DNA of 64,000 nucleotides from Emcibacter sp. SYSU 3D8 (GTDB lineage Bacteria; Pseudomonadota; Alphaproteobacteria; SMXS01), in contig NZ_JBBYXK010000001.1 in the NCBI RefSeq assembly GCF_039655875.1, positions 1,016,001 through 1,080,000 on the forward strand, read 5' to 3'. Below, piece after piece: positions 55,260 to 63,511 of the stretch. Below the pieces are notes generated by a model. The model saw only the letters and a program-made list of their open reading frames with translations, searched no databases and was not told where the DNA came from. The position numbers and the translations under genes are program-made. Numbering within the stretch: position 1 is the first letter of the stretch; every line of letters starts with the position of its first letter.

Positions 55260-56393
55260 ATGAGGCGACCGCCATCGAATGCGGCGCTCGCGGCCGCCAT
55301 CCTGCCGGACTGGCAGGACGTCCAGCTGTTGCGCGCGTGCCTGCTGCAGAAGGAGCCCGCGACACGGGCTTGGGCCGCATGGTGCGGTGCCGTCGGAAAC
55401 CCCAAACGCGAGCTGGAAACCGAAACGCGGGGCCTGAAGGGCATCCTGCCGTTGCTCGACGCGTCCACGCGGGCCCACGCCCTGCCCGGACCGGATGGCA
55501 TGGGCATCTATCTGAAGGCATCGACGCTGCGCGAGGACCTGCGCACGCGGATCATCCACCGTATCCTGCTCGGTACGCTCGAAGCGCTCGAGGCCGATGG
55601 CATCCCCTATGTCCTGCTGGGCGGAATCGTCGCCGCCCATACGGTCTATCCGGTACCGAGCCACCGCCATTGTCACGCCATCGACCTGCTGGCGCCGGAC
55701 AGCGCGGCAGGCACACTGGCCCGGGCCGGCTTTACGCCGCTCACCGGTTCGCCCGGCGCGTTCCAGCACGCCGAGATGCTGATGCTCAATCTGCGGCAGG
55801 ACATCGCATTTCATCCTCACCACCAGCTGCCGGACGGCGGCATCGCGGCGCGCGCCCAGCCAGTCGACCTGGGAGACCGGGCCGCGCCCGGCGCCGGCGC
55901 CACCGACCGCCTGATCATGGCGCTGTCGCGCGCCGCATCCACGCCAGACCGCGGCAACCTTCGCTGGGCCTGCGACGTCTGGCTGACCGCGCCGGACGTG
56001 GACTGGCGGCTTTTCGTGGACGAAACCGTCCGGCGCCGTCTGTCGTTGCCTTTCGCCGTGCTATGCCGGGGGCTGGCCGAGGCACTCGATGCCGCCATTC
56101 CCGCCGGCGTGATCGCGCGGCTGGAAGACGAGGCGGCCCGCGCCCGGCCCATTGACCGCGAAGCGGCCCTCGCGGGCGCTCTTACCGGATTGTCGGCGGC
56201 CCGCCGCGCACTTTCGGCGCCCGGGGCAGGATTGCCTGAGCGGCTGGAGATCGCGCGCTTCCTTGCCCTGCCCTCGCCGCAGTGCCTCGGCTGGACCTAC
56301 GGTCCGGCGGGGACCGTCGCCCGCACGCTGCAACGCCTTCACCGTCCTGTCGCCTACGTGGTGGAGCGGACGCGTCAGCGGTTGGCGGGTTAG
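55260..56393 (+). CDS. Second nucleotidyltransferase-like protein, degenerate active site
   Basis: 377 residues with the architecture of the first nucleotidyltransferase: an N-terminal helical part, then GIPYVLLGGIVAAHTVYPVP, then HCHAIDLLAPD. Aligning HAIDLL with RDLDFLL puts Ala140 in place of the first catalytic Asp, with only Asp142 kept. Loss of activity is likely, leaving a structural or substrate-binding role. It is the last gene of the cluster, 54 bases before the MFS gene. Confidence 0.75.
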   Translation: MRRPPSNAALAAAILPDWQDVQLLRACLLQKEPATRAWAAWCGAVGNPKRELETETRGLKGILPLLDASTRAHALPGPDGMGIYLKASTLREDLRTRIIHRILLGTLEALEADGIPYVLLGGIVAAHTVYPVPSHRHCHAIDLLAPDSAAGTLARAGFTPLTGSPGAFQHAEMLMLNLRQDIAFHPHHQLPDGGIAARAQPVDLGDRAAPGAGATDRLIMALSRAASTPDRGNLRWACDVWLTAPDVDWRLFVDETVRRRLSLPFAVLCRGLAEALDAAIPAGVIARLEDEAARARPIDREAALAGALTGLSAARRALSAPGAGLPERLEIARFLALPSPQCLGWTYGPAGTVARTLQRLHRPVAYVVERTRQRLAG

Positions 56394-56447
56394 TTGCGCG
56401 CCTGGCCCGATGATGCAATGGTTCTGCGCGCTTAGGGGGAACAGCAC

Positions 56448-57740
56448 ATGTCCACAGCAGCCATCGCGGCCGCGCCGACCAACACAACCGGCAAGATCGT
56501 CGTCGCCAGCTTCATCGGCACGGCCATCGAATTCTATGATTTCTATGTCTATGCGACTGCCACGGCGCTGGTATTCGGACTGCTGTTTTTCCCCCAGGAA
56601 TCGGCGAGCGCCTCCCAGCTCGTGGCTTTCGCCACCTTCAGCATAGCGTTCATCGCCCGGCCGCTGGGCTCGGCGCTGTTCGGACATTTCGGCGACCGTA
56701 TCGGGCGCAAATCCATGCTGGTCGCATCGCTGATGATCATGGGCGTCTCGACGACCCTGGTGGGCCTGCTGCCAACCTACGAATCCATCGGACTGGTTGC
56801 GCCGGTGGTGCTCTGCATCCTGCGCTTTGGCCAGGGCATCGGTCTTGGCGGCGAATGGGGCGGCGCGGCGCTGCTCGCCGTGGAGAACGCGCCGCCGGAA
56901 AAGCGCGCCTGGTTCGGCATGTTCCCACAGCTCGGCGCGCCGGTCGGTTTCATCGCCGCCAATGGCCTGTTCCTGGTGCTCGCGGCGACGCTGGACGACG
57001 ACCAGTTCCGCAGCTGGGGCTGGCGCATTCCATTCCTGGCCAGTGCGGCCCTGCTCGTGGTGGGCCTCTATGTCCGGCTCAAGCTGGTCGAGAGCCCGGT
57101 GTTCCAGGACGCCATGGCGCGGGACCTGAAGCAGCGCGTGCCGCTGGGCACGCTGTTGCGGCAGCACTGGAAGGACACCATCCTTGGTACGCTGGCGATG
57201 GTGGCATGCTTTGCGGTGTTCTACCTGTCGACCGTCTTTACGCTGGGCTTCGGCACCACCCGGCTGGGCTACAGCCGCGAGGAATTCCTCACCATGCTGC
57301 TGGTCGCGATCTCCTTCATGGCGCTGGGCATCGTGATCTCGGCATGGCTCAGCGACAGATGGGGCCGCAAGCCCGTATTGCTCGGGGGCCTGATGCTGAC
57401 CGGACTGATGGGGTTCCTGCTCGAGCCCATGCTGGCCGTGGGCCAGCCGTTCGAGGTCACCGCCTTCCTGTCCATCGCCCTGTTGTGCATGGGCCTGATC
57501 TTCGGGCCCATGGGCGCCGTGCTGTCCGAGCTGTTCCCCACCCATGTGCGCTACACCGGCGCGTCGGTGACGTATAATATGGGCGGCATCCTGGGCGCTT
57601 CCTTCGCCCCGCTGATCGCCCTGCAGCTGGCCGCGGTCGGCGGCTTGCATTATGTGGGATATTATCTGACGGCGACGGCGGCGCTGAGCTTTGTCGCCGT
57701 CGTGCTGATGCGCGAGACGAGGCATGAAGCGCTGGGGTGA
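56448..57740 (+). CDS. MFS transporter, metabolite:H+ symporter type
   Basis: 430 residues and 12 helices. SFIGTAIEFYDFYVYATATAL, HFGDRIGRKSMLVASLMIMG and LRFGQGIGLGGEWGGAALL identify the MHS (ProP/ShiA/KgtP-like) subfamily. It imports an organic acid, osmolyte or similar compound by proton symport. It follows the glycosyltransferase cluster on the same strand, but a link to that cluster is not shown. The helical pattern is complete. Confidence 0.92.
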   Translation: MSTAAIAAAPTNTTGKIVVASFIGTAIEFYDFYVYATATALVFGLLFFPQESASASQLVAFATFSIAFIARPLGSALFGHFGDRIGRKSMLVASLMIMGVSTTLVGLLPTYESIGLVAPVVLCILRFGQGIGLGGEWGGAALLAVENAPPEKRAWFGMFPQLGAPVGFIAANGLFLVLAATLDDDQFRSWGWRIPFLASAALLVVGLYVRLKLVESPVFQDAMARDLKQRVPLGTLLRQHWKDTILGTLAMVACFAVFYLSTVFTLGFGTTRLGYSREEFLTMLLVAISFMALGIVISAWLSDRWGRKPVLLGGLMLTGLMGFLLEPMLAVGQPFEVTAFLSIALLCMGLIFGPMGAVLSELFPTHVRYTGASVTYNMGGILGASFAPLIALQLAAVGGLHYVGYYLTATAALSFVAVVLMRETRHEALG

Positions 57741-57772
57741 CCACAAGTTTGCCGTGGTGATCAATATTGGTT

Positions 57773-57790
57773 ATATGTAATACGGCATAT
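57773..57790. promoter_or_regulatory. Operator-like inverted repeat of the toxin-antitoxin operon
   Basis: ATATG (57773-57777) and CATAT (57786-57790) around eight bases, immediately before AAGGAG and the antitoxin start. AT-rich compared with its surroundings. ParD-type antitoxins repress their own operon through such repeats. Confidence 0.4.
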
Positions 57791-57804
57791 CAAGGAGTGA
57801 TGTG

Positions 57805-58059
57805 ATGACCCGTACCACAACAATGACAGTCCGTTTGGGCGGGGCACTCAGCGACTTCGTAGCCCGCAACGTGGGTGAAGACGGTGTTTACGAAAATGTC
57901 AGCGAATATATTCGTGATCTGATCCGCCGCGACAAGGAGCGGGTGGAACAGGAAGCATTCGACCGGCTTAAGGCCGAACTCAAGCACGCGTTCTCGGCGC
58001 CAGAGTCTTCATTCGAGCCCCTGACTGCGGCGGACGTGATCGCTCGGAACCGGACTTGA
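57805..58059 (+). CDS. parD: ParD-like antitoxin
   Basis: 84 residues from ATG 57805 (AAGGAG seven bases upstream). The N-terminal ribbon-helix-helix is TTTMTVRLGGALSDFVARNV, then VYENVSEYIRDLIRRDKER. The C-terminal half wraps the toxin (EAFDRLKAELKHAF). It neutralises ParE and represses the operon. The toxin gene starts four bases after its stop. Confidence 0.85.
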   Translation: MTRTTTMTVRLGGALSDFVARNVGEDGVYENVSEYIRDLIRRDKERVEQEAFDRLKAELKHAFSAPESSFEPLTAADVIARNRT

Positions 58060-58063
58060 TAGA

Positions 58064-58393
58064 ATGGCCGCCGTCCGCATTCAGCAGGCGGCGTCTCACC
58101 GGTTGGACGACATCTATCGCTACACGCGGGATCGCTGGGGCACTGACCACGCGGACCGGTACATCACCGGATTATTCGGAGCATTTGAACGAATCGACAG
58201 ACACGGTGTGGCGTCAAGGCCCATCCCTGCGGAGTTTGGCGTAGAGGGCTACTTCTTCCGCTACGAGCGGCACTTCGTTTACTGGCGACGGCTGTCGAGC
58301 GGGAAAATCGGAATAGTGACGATCTTGCATGAGCGGATGCACCAAATGGACCGCTTCCGCGAAGACTTCGGATTATCAAGCGAAGGGCGGTAA
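58064..58393 (+). CDS. parE: ParE-like toxin
   Basis: 109 residues of the RelE/ParE fold: VRIQQAASHRLDDIYRYTRD, WGTDHADRYITGLF and the C-terminal VTILHERMHQMDRFRED. Toxins of this family act on DNA gyrase (ParE) or mRNA (RelE). Length and operon order (antitoxin first) favour ParE. No premature stop is seen, so the pair should be functional. Confidence 0.85.
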   Translation: MAAVRIQQAASHRLDDIYRYTRDRWGTDHADRYITGLFGAFERIDRHGVASRPIPAEFGVEGYFFRYERHFVYWRRLSSGKIGIVTILHERMHQMDRFREDFGLSSEGR

Positions 58394-58425
58394 CCGTCGG
58401 CCGTCGTCTGCCAATGCGCTGCTTG

Positions 58426-58858
58426 TCAGCCGCTCTTGAGTGCCGATTCGAGCAGCATCAGTCTGTCATTGCCCTAAAACATTCGGTCGCCGAGGAAAAA
58501 TGTCGGCACGCCGAAAGCGCCCCGGCCGTGCGCTTCGTCGAGCAGGGCTTCATGCGAAGCGGCCGTCGCTGGATCGGCCAACGACTGCAGGAACCGGTCT
58601 GCGTCGAGTCCGAGCGTGTCGGGAATTGATGCGATGGCGGCATCGTCGATCACCATGCCATCGACGAAAACCATTCGGTGCAGGAGCCGGCAACAAGCCA
58701 CCAGCGCGTCCAGCCGACCGGCCGCCAGGCAGGCGAGCGCCATCAGCGCAGGGTCCGTGCGAAATGCCTTCGGTTCCTGGAACGGCACGCCGTAGTGCTC
58801 GGCCCAGGCGCGCGCATCGGCTTCCCAGACCCAGATAGAAGTCGACAGTGACGGACAT
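58426..58858 (-). pseudogene. Decayed 2-hydroxychromene-2-carboxylate isomerase gene
   Basis: A DsbA-like HCCA-isomerase gene with at least two lesions. ATG 58858 starts MSVTVDFYLGLGS, the normal beginning. The sequence then jumps, in another frame, to WEADARAWAEHYGVPFQEP, so roughly 60-80 codons of the glutathione-binding half are missing. The rest continues to GVPTFFLGDRMF, where TAG (58474-58476) replaces the Trp expected in F-W-G-N-D. The frame then runs on as GNDRLMLLESALKSG to TGA 58426. It probably once acted in aromatic ring breakdown. Confidence 0.75.
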
Positions 58859-58956
58859 GCGATTCTTCCTCCTGGCGGCAACCAACCCATAGTGCCGCTC
58901 GCGCCCGCGCGCTACCTTTCGGTTGGGGAAGGAATTGCCGAAAAGGGGAGATCGTC

Positions 58957-59385
58957 ATGACCAACATCACACTCGCGCAAGCCAACATCATCATCGAGGC
59001 CGCGCTCGCCAAGGGCCACGAACTGAATCTACGCCCGCTGGGAGTCGCCGTGCTCGATTCCGGCGGCAAGCTGATCGCCTTCCAGCTCGAGGACAACACC
59101 TCGACCCTGCGGCCGCAGATCGCCATCGGCAAGGCGTCGGGCGCGCTGGCGCTGGGCATCTCGTCGCGCAAGATCGAGGAGCTGTCGCAGATCCGGCCCG
59201 GCTTCGTATCATCGCTCGACCGGGCATCCCGGGACGGCGTGATCGCGGCGGCAGGCGGCGTCATCGTCGTCGGCGAGGACGGCACGCCCATGGGCGCCGT
59301 CGGCATCACCGGCGATACATCGGACGCCGACGAAGCCTGCGCCCTGGCCGGAATCGCGGCGGCTGGACTGAAGCCCCAGGGTTGA
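58957..59385 (+). CDS. GlcG/HbpS family heme-binding-like protein
   Basis: 142 residues of the HbpS/GlcG fold: ITLAQANIIIEAALAKGHEL, LGVAVLDSGGKLIAFQLEDN, the SGALALG segment and GGVIVVGEDGTPMGAVGITGDTSDADEACA. Members bind heme or small acids and sit beside catabolic genes; the exact role is unknown. GGGGAG precedes the ATG. It converges on the MFS gene. Confidence 0.88.
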   Translation: MTNITLAQANIIIEAALAKGHELNLRPLGVAVLDSGGKLIAFQLEDNTSTLRPQIAIGKASGALALGISSRKIEELSQIRPGFVSSLDRASRDGVIAAAGGVIVVGEDGTPMGAVGITGDTSDADEACALAGIAAAGLKPQG

Positions 59386-59397
59386 CGGGACCGCGCC

Positions 59398-60699
59398 TTA
59401 TCCGGGCGGTGCGCCGGTAGATTTCTCGGTTTGACGGCCCACGCTCAGCGCGAACAGCGCCAGGACCCCAAGGGCGAAGACCGAACTCAGGAACATGAAG
59501 ACGAACGAGATCCGATAACCGCCGAAGGCGCGCAGCGACCCAAGAATCGCGGCGCCGGCGGATGTGCCCAGATTCACGACCGCCATATAGATCGCGAACT
59601 GGGTCGCCGCGACGTGCTTCTCGCAAAGCCGCATGGCGGTCGCATAGAGCGCGATAGACATCACCACATAGAGGACGCCGTAGACCGCCATGTAGGCCGT
59701 GATGACCGCCTCGGCCGTCCAGTACGGCCGCAGGGCCGCCATCGCCAGATGCGTGGCTGCGGTCAGCGCCAGCGCCAGGGCAAGGATTCGCTTCGTGCCG
59801 AACCTGTCGATCAGCGGTCCACCGATCGTCATGCCGAAGAGTCCCGCCGCCAGGCCGGCCCACATGGCAAGGTTGGTGAAGTCGCCTTGCGTCCACGAGA
59901 GTTCCTGCACCGCCAGGACAGGCAGCGCCGCCGTATCCAGCCCATAGACCACCAGCGCTGAAAACGTCAGCAGGATAAACAGCAGGCTGGCGCGCGGCAC
60001 GATGGCACGCCAGAGATCCACGCCGATGCTGTACCAGCTGTCCAGCTGCAGCGCGCGGGCCGTCGGCGATGTCTCGCCGGCCGACCAGGGCAGCAGGCGT
60101 TCACCGGGACGCTCCCGCAACAGCAGTGGCACCAGCAGGACCAGGCACATGAGCAGGCTGATCGAGAGGACGGCCAGGTCGAACCCCCAGCCTGCCATCA
60201 ACGCACCGCTGAGACCGGCGCTCGCGGAGATGCCGATGATCTTGCTGCCCCACATGATGCCGTTGGCTTTTGCCTGGTCGCCCTCGGGCAGGACATCGAT
60301 GGCCATGCCGTCGATCGCCACATCCTGAAACGAGGCGCTGAAATTGATGGCGAAGCCGAGAGCCGTCAGCGCGCCGAGTCCGCTGGCAGGATCGGGTATG
60401 GCCAGGAGCATCAGCAGGGCGCCGATCAACCCGCACTGGGCCGCCACGATCCAAGGCCGGCGCCGCCCCATGGGAAGAAATGTCCACCGCTCGATGACCG
60501 GCCCATTGATCAGCTTGAGGCTCCAGGGCAACAGGATGATGGCGATGTACTGGCCAATGTCCCCGGCCGGAACACCCTGAGCCGCCAGCCACGCGGGCAC
60601 GGTGACATACAGCAAACCCTCGGGAAGCCCCTGCCCCAGATAGAGCGCGCCGAGCGCCCCAAGACGAACAGCGCGGTTTTCGGTCAGTGCAGCCGGGAT
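59398..60699 (-). CDS. MFS transporter (AmpG/PAT-like)
   Basis: Twelve helices. The first start on the usual codon list is TTG 60615 (405 residues), but the frame runs upstream without a stop as PAALTENRAVRLGALGALYL, an MFS N-terminus expected before LPEGLLYV. ATC at 60697-60699 has GGGAG eight bases upstream and no ATG, GTG or TTG lies between, so an ATC start (433 residues) is proposed. Features include PLIDRFGTKRILALALAL and WGSKIIGISASAGLSGAL. The transported compound is unknown. Confidence 0.8.
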   Translation of the reverse strand: MPAALTENRAVRLGALGALYLGQGLPEGLLYVTVPAWLAAQGVPAGDIGQYIAIILLPWSLKLINGPVIERWTFLPMGRRRPWIVAAQCGLIGALLMLLAIPDPASGLGALTALGFAINFSASFQDVAIDGMAIDVLPEGDQAKANGIMWGSKIIGISASAGLSGALMAGWGFDLAVLSISLLMCLVLLVPLLLRERPGERLLPWSAGETSPTARALQLDSWYSIGVDLWRAIVPRASLLFILLTFSALVVYGLDTAALPVLAVQELSWTQGDFTNLAMWAGLAAGLFGMTIGGPLIDRFGTKRILALALALTAATHLAMAALRPYWTAEAVITAYMAVYGVLYVVMSIALYATAMRLCEKHVAATQFAIYMAVVNLGTSAGAAILGSLRAFGGYRISFVFMFLSSVFALGVLALFALSVGRQTEKSTGAPPG

Positions 60700-60857
60700 T
60701 GACGTTACTCCCTCTTGTTGACGTCCGTTGCGCCGGACACCGACCGGGAGTCTAGGCGCTCGGCGCGACGGTGTCTGCGGTTACACCCCATCCGGCGCCG
60801 GGGACGACTGGAATTATCGGACAGCGAGGCACGCGCCGGACGATCTGCGCAAATGAC

Positions 60858-61505
60858 TCAGCCGGTGGAAAGGCCGGACGCCAATGCGCGTTCGATGTCA
60901 TGAAATCGCGGCCCACGCGCTCCCCGCGTCAACGTGGTGACCATCATGGCGTACAATTCCTCGACGCTGCTGCCGGACACCAGCTTGCCCGCCATGTGCA
61001 GGACGATGACCCCGTGGATTCCCGCCCAGAACATCTGGGACAGCTTCTCCGGGTCTCCTTCGAGGATGCCCTCCCGCACCAGGATTTCGGTTGGCTGCAT
61101 CATGAACCGCCGACAGCGTTCGACCTGCCGGACCACCGCCGGATAGGCGGCCTCATCCGGCTGAGACAGCTCGAACATGATCTTGTAGGCGTCCGGCTCC
61201 GAGACGGCGAAGTTCAGATAGGCACGGGCGAGGACGTCCGCCCGCCGGGGATCGTCCGGGGCAGTCGCCGCCGCCACCTCGCACGCATCGGCCAGGCGTT
61301 CGAAGGCCGCGGCCCGTACGGCCGCGAAGATTTCTTCCTTGTCCTTGAAATAATTGTAGGGCGTCATCGGGCTGCAGCCGGCTTCCGCCGCCAGCGCCCG
61401 GATGGTGACGCCTTCATAACCCAGGGCGGCAAAGCGCCGCGTCGCCACGGCGCAGAGTTTGTCTCTGAACTCCTGGACCTCCTCGGCCGTCCGCGCCCTT
61501 GGCAT
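60858..61505 (-). CDS. TetR/AcrR family regulator
   Basis: 215 residues. HTH: KLCAVATRRFAALGYEGVTI, LAAEAGCSPMTPYNYFKDKEEIF. The C-terminal ligand domain contains AYLNFAVSEPDAYKIMFELSQPDE, which places it in the TetR_C_33-like group. It lies downstream of the carotenoid oxygenase on the same strand and may control it; inverted repeats are near both starts. Confidence 0.9.
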   Translation of the reverse strand: MPRARTAEEVQEFRDKLCAVATRRFAALGYEGVTIRALAAEAGCSPMTPYNYFKDKEEIFAAVRAAAFERLADACEVAAATAPDDPRRADVLARAYLNFAVSEPDAYKIMFELSQPDEAAYPAVVRQVERCRRFMMQPTEILVREGILEGDPEKLSQMFWAGIHGVIVLHMAGKLVSGSSVEELYAMMVTTLTRGARGPRFHDIERALASGLSTG

Positions 61506-61544
61506 TCACTTCTGCTCCGCTCGATGTTGTGTTCAAGGTACTAC

Positions 61545-61564
61545 GCTGGACAGCTATGTCCGGC
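61545..61564. promoter_or_regulatory. Candidate operator before the TetR gene
   Basis: GGACA-GCTA-TGTCC at 61548-61561 is a perfect inverted repeat. Widened to 61545-61564, seven of eight arm bases pair. It is 40 bases upstream of the TetR start, a normal autorepression site. Confidence 0.45.
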
Positions 61565-61666
61565 AATACCGGGCGGGGAATGCCATGGGTCAAGACGTTG
61601 CCGGCGGGCCCCGCGCCATGTTTCACCATGGAGCGGGGCCCGCCCGACAAGACCGCTCAAATCAGA

Positions 61667-63022
61667 TCAGGGTACGACCGATGCCGGAATCCAGCTGCCG
61701 TGAAAGCCGCTCGGGATCCGCGGCAACTCGACAGTCGCCACCGGCGTATCGTCCATCGATGCCGCATCCATGATCACCAGCTGGCTCCTGTCCGTGTCCG
61801 CGTCATGGACATAGGTCATCAGGAATCCGTCGTCTTCGCTCTTCGGATTGGCCGACGGGGCGAAGACCGGTTCACCGCCATGGCGGCCGGCGCCGAAATC
61901 GATGTCCGAATAAGTGCCGGCGTCGCGGTCGTATTTGCGGATTCCGCCGGACGTTTTCGCAGGGTCGCCCGCCAGGCCTGCCTGCGACATCCGCATCATG
62001 TATCCGTAACGGTGCTTGAGGCCGACGACATTGTCGGCAACCCGGGGAAACTCGGCAGGACGGTCGTCCACCTGTTCCTCCCGTACGGTTCCGGTGCGGG
62101 TGTCGATCGTCCAGCGCCACAGCACGGGATCGGGAAAATCCATGCTCGAGTTGCGCCAGATATAGTCGAACCGCGCCACGTCGAGGACGATCTTGTCGCC
62201 ATCCTCATAGGCATTCATCGGGTGGAAGACGTAGCACGGATTGATGTCGTACCAGACCACATCGGTGTTCGTGCCATTGCGCGGCATGACGCCAAGACGC
62301 GCCGGATAATTGTCATCCCACCTGATCGGCATTTCACCGCTCATCGCTGCCTGGAGGTTGAACACAGCCGGCAGGTCCATGAAGATGACGTGGTTTCTCG
62401 TGATGTTGAAGTCGTGCATCATCGTCGGCCCACCCACGGCGATGTTCTCGGTCTGCACGAGCTTTCCATCGGCCGATACCCGCAAATAGCGCAGATACGG
62501 CGGCATCGCCGAGTAACCAAAGGCGATCAATTCGCCGGTTATCGGGCAAATCTTCGGATGCGCCGTGAACGACCCCTTGAGAGCGCTGTCGAAATCGGTC
62601 GGACCGACCGTTTCCAGGTCACCATCCAAGGCATAGGGAAAATGGCCTTCCTCGAGCGCCAGGATCTTTCCTGCATGACCGACCACATGGGTATTGGCCT
62701 TCGATGCGGTCATGTCCATGGCCACGGCCGGATCGAAGATATTCAGCGTCGGGTTGCTGATGAACGGGGTCTGCACATAGCGGTTGCGGTACCACTGCGC
62801 CTTGCCGTCGCGCAGCCGGACACCGTGCATCATGCCGTCCCCGAGGAACGGGTGGTCGCTTTTCCCGGTGAGCGGGTTGGCGCCTGCACGCACATAGCGG
62901 CCATCGAGCTCGGCAGGAATGGTTCCCGTCACCTTCAGGTTGGTAAGGGTGAGTTCTTCGGTGACCGGCCGGCCATTGCCCCGCAGGTGGGCGGGGGTGG
63001 TCTCTTCGAGAACGGCTGACAT
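61667..63022 (-). CDS. Carotenoid oxygenase family protein
   Basis: 451 residues from ATG 63022 (GGGAGATC upstream). The seven-bladed fold keeps the four iron-binding His: His155 (SFTAHPKICP), His203 (MMHDFNIT), His267 (CYVFHPMN) and His441 (SGFHGSWIP). It cleaves an alkene bond of a carotenoid, stilbene or related compound with O2. Lignostilbene-type enzymes are the closest bacterial models. The gene ends 161 bases from the TetR gene. Substrate unknown. Confidence 0.92.
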   Translation of the reverse strand: MSAVLEETTPAHLRGNGRPVTEELTLTNLKVTGTIPAELDGRYVRAGANPLTGKSDHPFLGDGMMHGVRLRDGKAQWYRNRYVQTPFISNPTLNIFDPAVAMDMTASKANTHVVGHAGKILALEEGHFPYALDGDLETVGPTDFDSALKGSFTAHPKICPITGELIAFGYSAMPPYLRYLRVSADGKLVQTENIAVGGPTMMHDFNITRNHVIFMDLPAVFNLQAAMSGEMPIRWDDNYPARLGVMPRNGTNTDVVWYDINPCYVFHPMNAYEDGDKIVLDVARFDYIWRNSSMDFPDPVLWRWTIDTRTGTVREEQVDDRPAEFPRVADNVVGLKHRYGYMMRMSQAGLAGDPAKTSGGIRKYDRDAGTYSDIDFGAGRHGGEPVFAPSANPKSEDDGFLMTYVHDADTDRSQLVIMDAASMDDTPVATVELPRIPSGFHGSWIPASVVP

Positions 63023-63090
63023 GACATGATCTCCCTGTTTGCGGTTGCACCCCATTGTCGGGGAGGCAGGGCGAGACTTCAATATCATTT

Positions 63091-63103
63091 TTTACGACGT
63101 AAA
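63091..63103. promoter_or_regulatory. Palindrome in the carotenoid oxygenase promoter region
   Basis: TTTACG-A-CGTAAA is a perfect 13-base inverted repeat, 69 bases upstream of the oxygenase start, in a short AT-rich stretch of GC-rich DNA. It could bind the nearby TetR protein. The half-sites recur at 50690-50709. Confidence 0.4.
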
Positions 63104-63511
63104 TTATATGGCGGCGCCATCACGCCCACGCATCCTCGCCCGGATCCGGCCCCGAGCATAATTCTGGCGCGCCGTTCCCCTGACGTATCTCTCCAATACT
63201 GCTCCGTGGGAGGAACCCAGGAGTCCCCTTGCAACACCGGGGCTCCCGAGGCTCCTTTCCGTCCGTAGCGGGGCCTCGACCTGACCGGGAGTTGCCCTTG
63301 CGTGCACCGTTGAATGACTGTGGCGTGCAGGCGGTCACGAGGGAGCCAAATGGGCTCGTCGCCGTGGGGCCGGAGATATGGGGCGGGGTGCGCGAAAACA
63401 CGGCCTTGGTTTCGTATCCGACCAACGCCACAATCAAACGCTACCCATTGATTCGGACAAGGTCGTTCGGCCGGGCGCTGCTCGCCCTGCGGTCTAATTG
63501 GAGGAGCCTAC
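63104..63511. other. Intergenic region without recognised gene
   Basis: About 400 bases between the carotenoid oxygenase promoter and the universal stress gene. I see no coding pattern: the long plus-strand frame through it overlaps the stress gene and has no usual domain. Parts such as GGGAGGAACCCAGGAG / GGGGCTCCCGAGG look able to pair, but no known RNA family was recognised. The final AATTGGAGGAGCCTAC is the ribosome site of the next gene. Confidence 0.5.
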
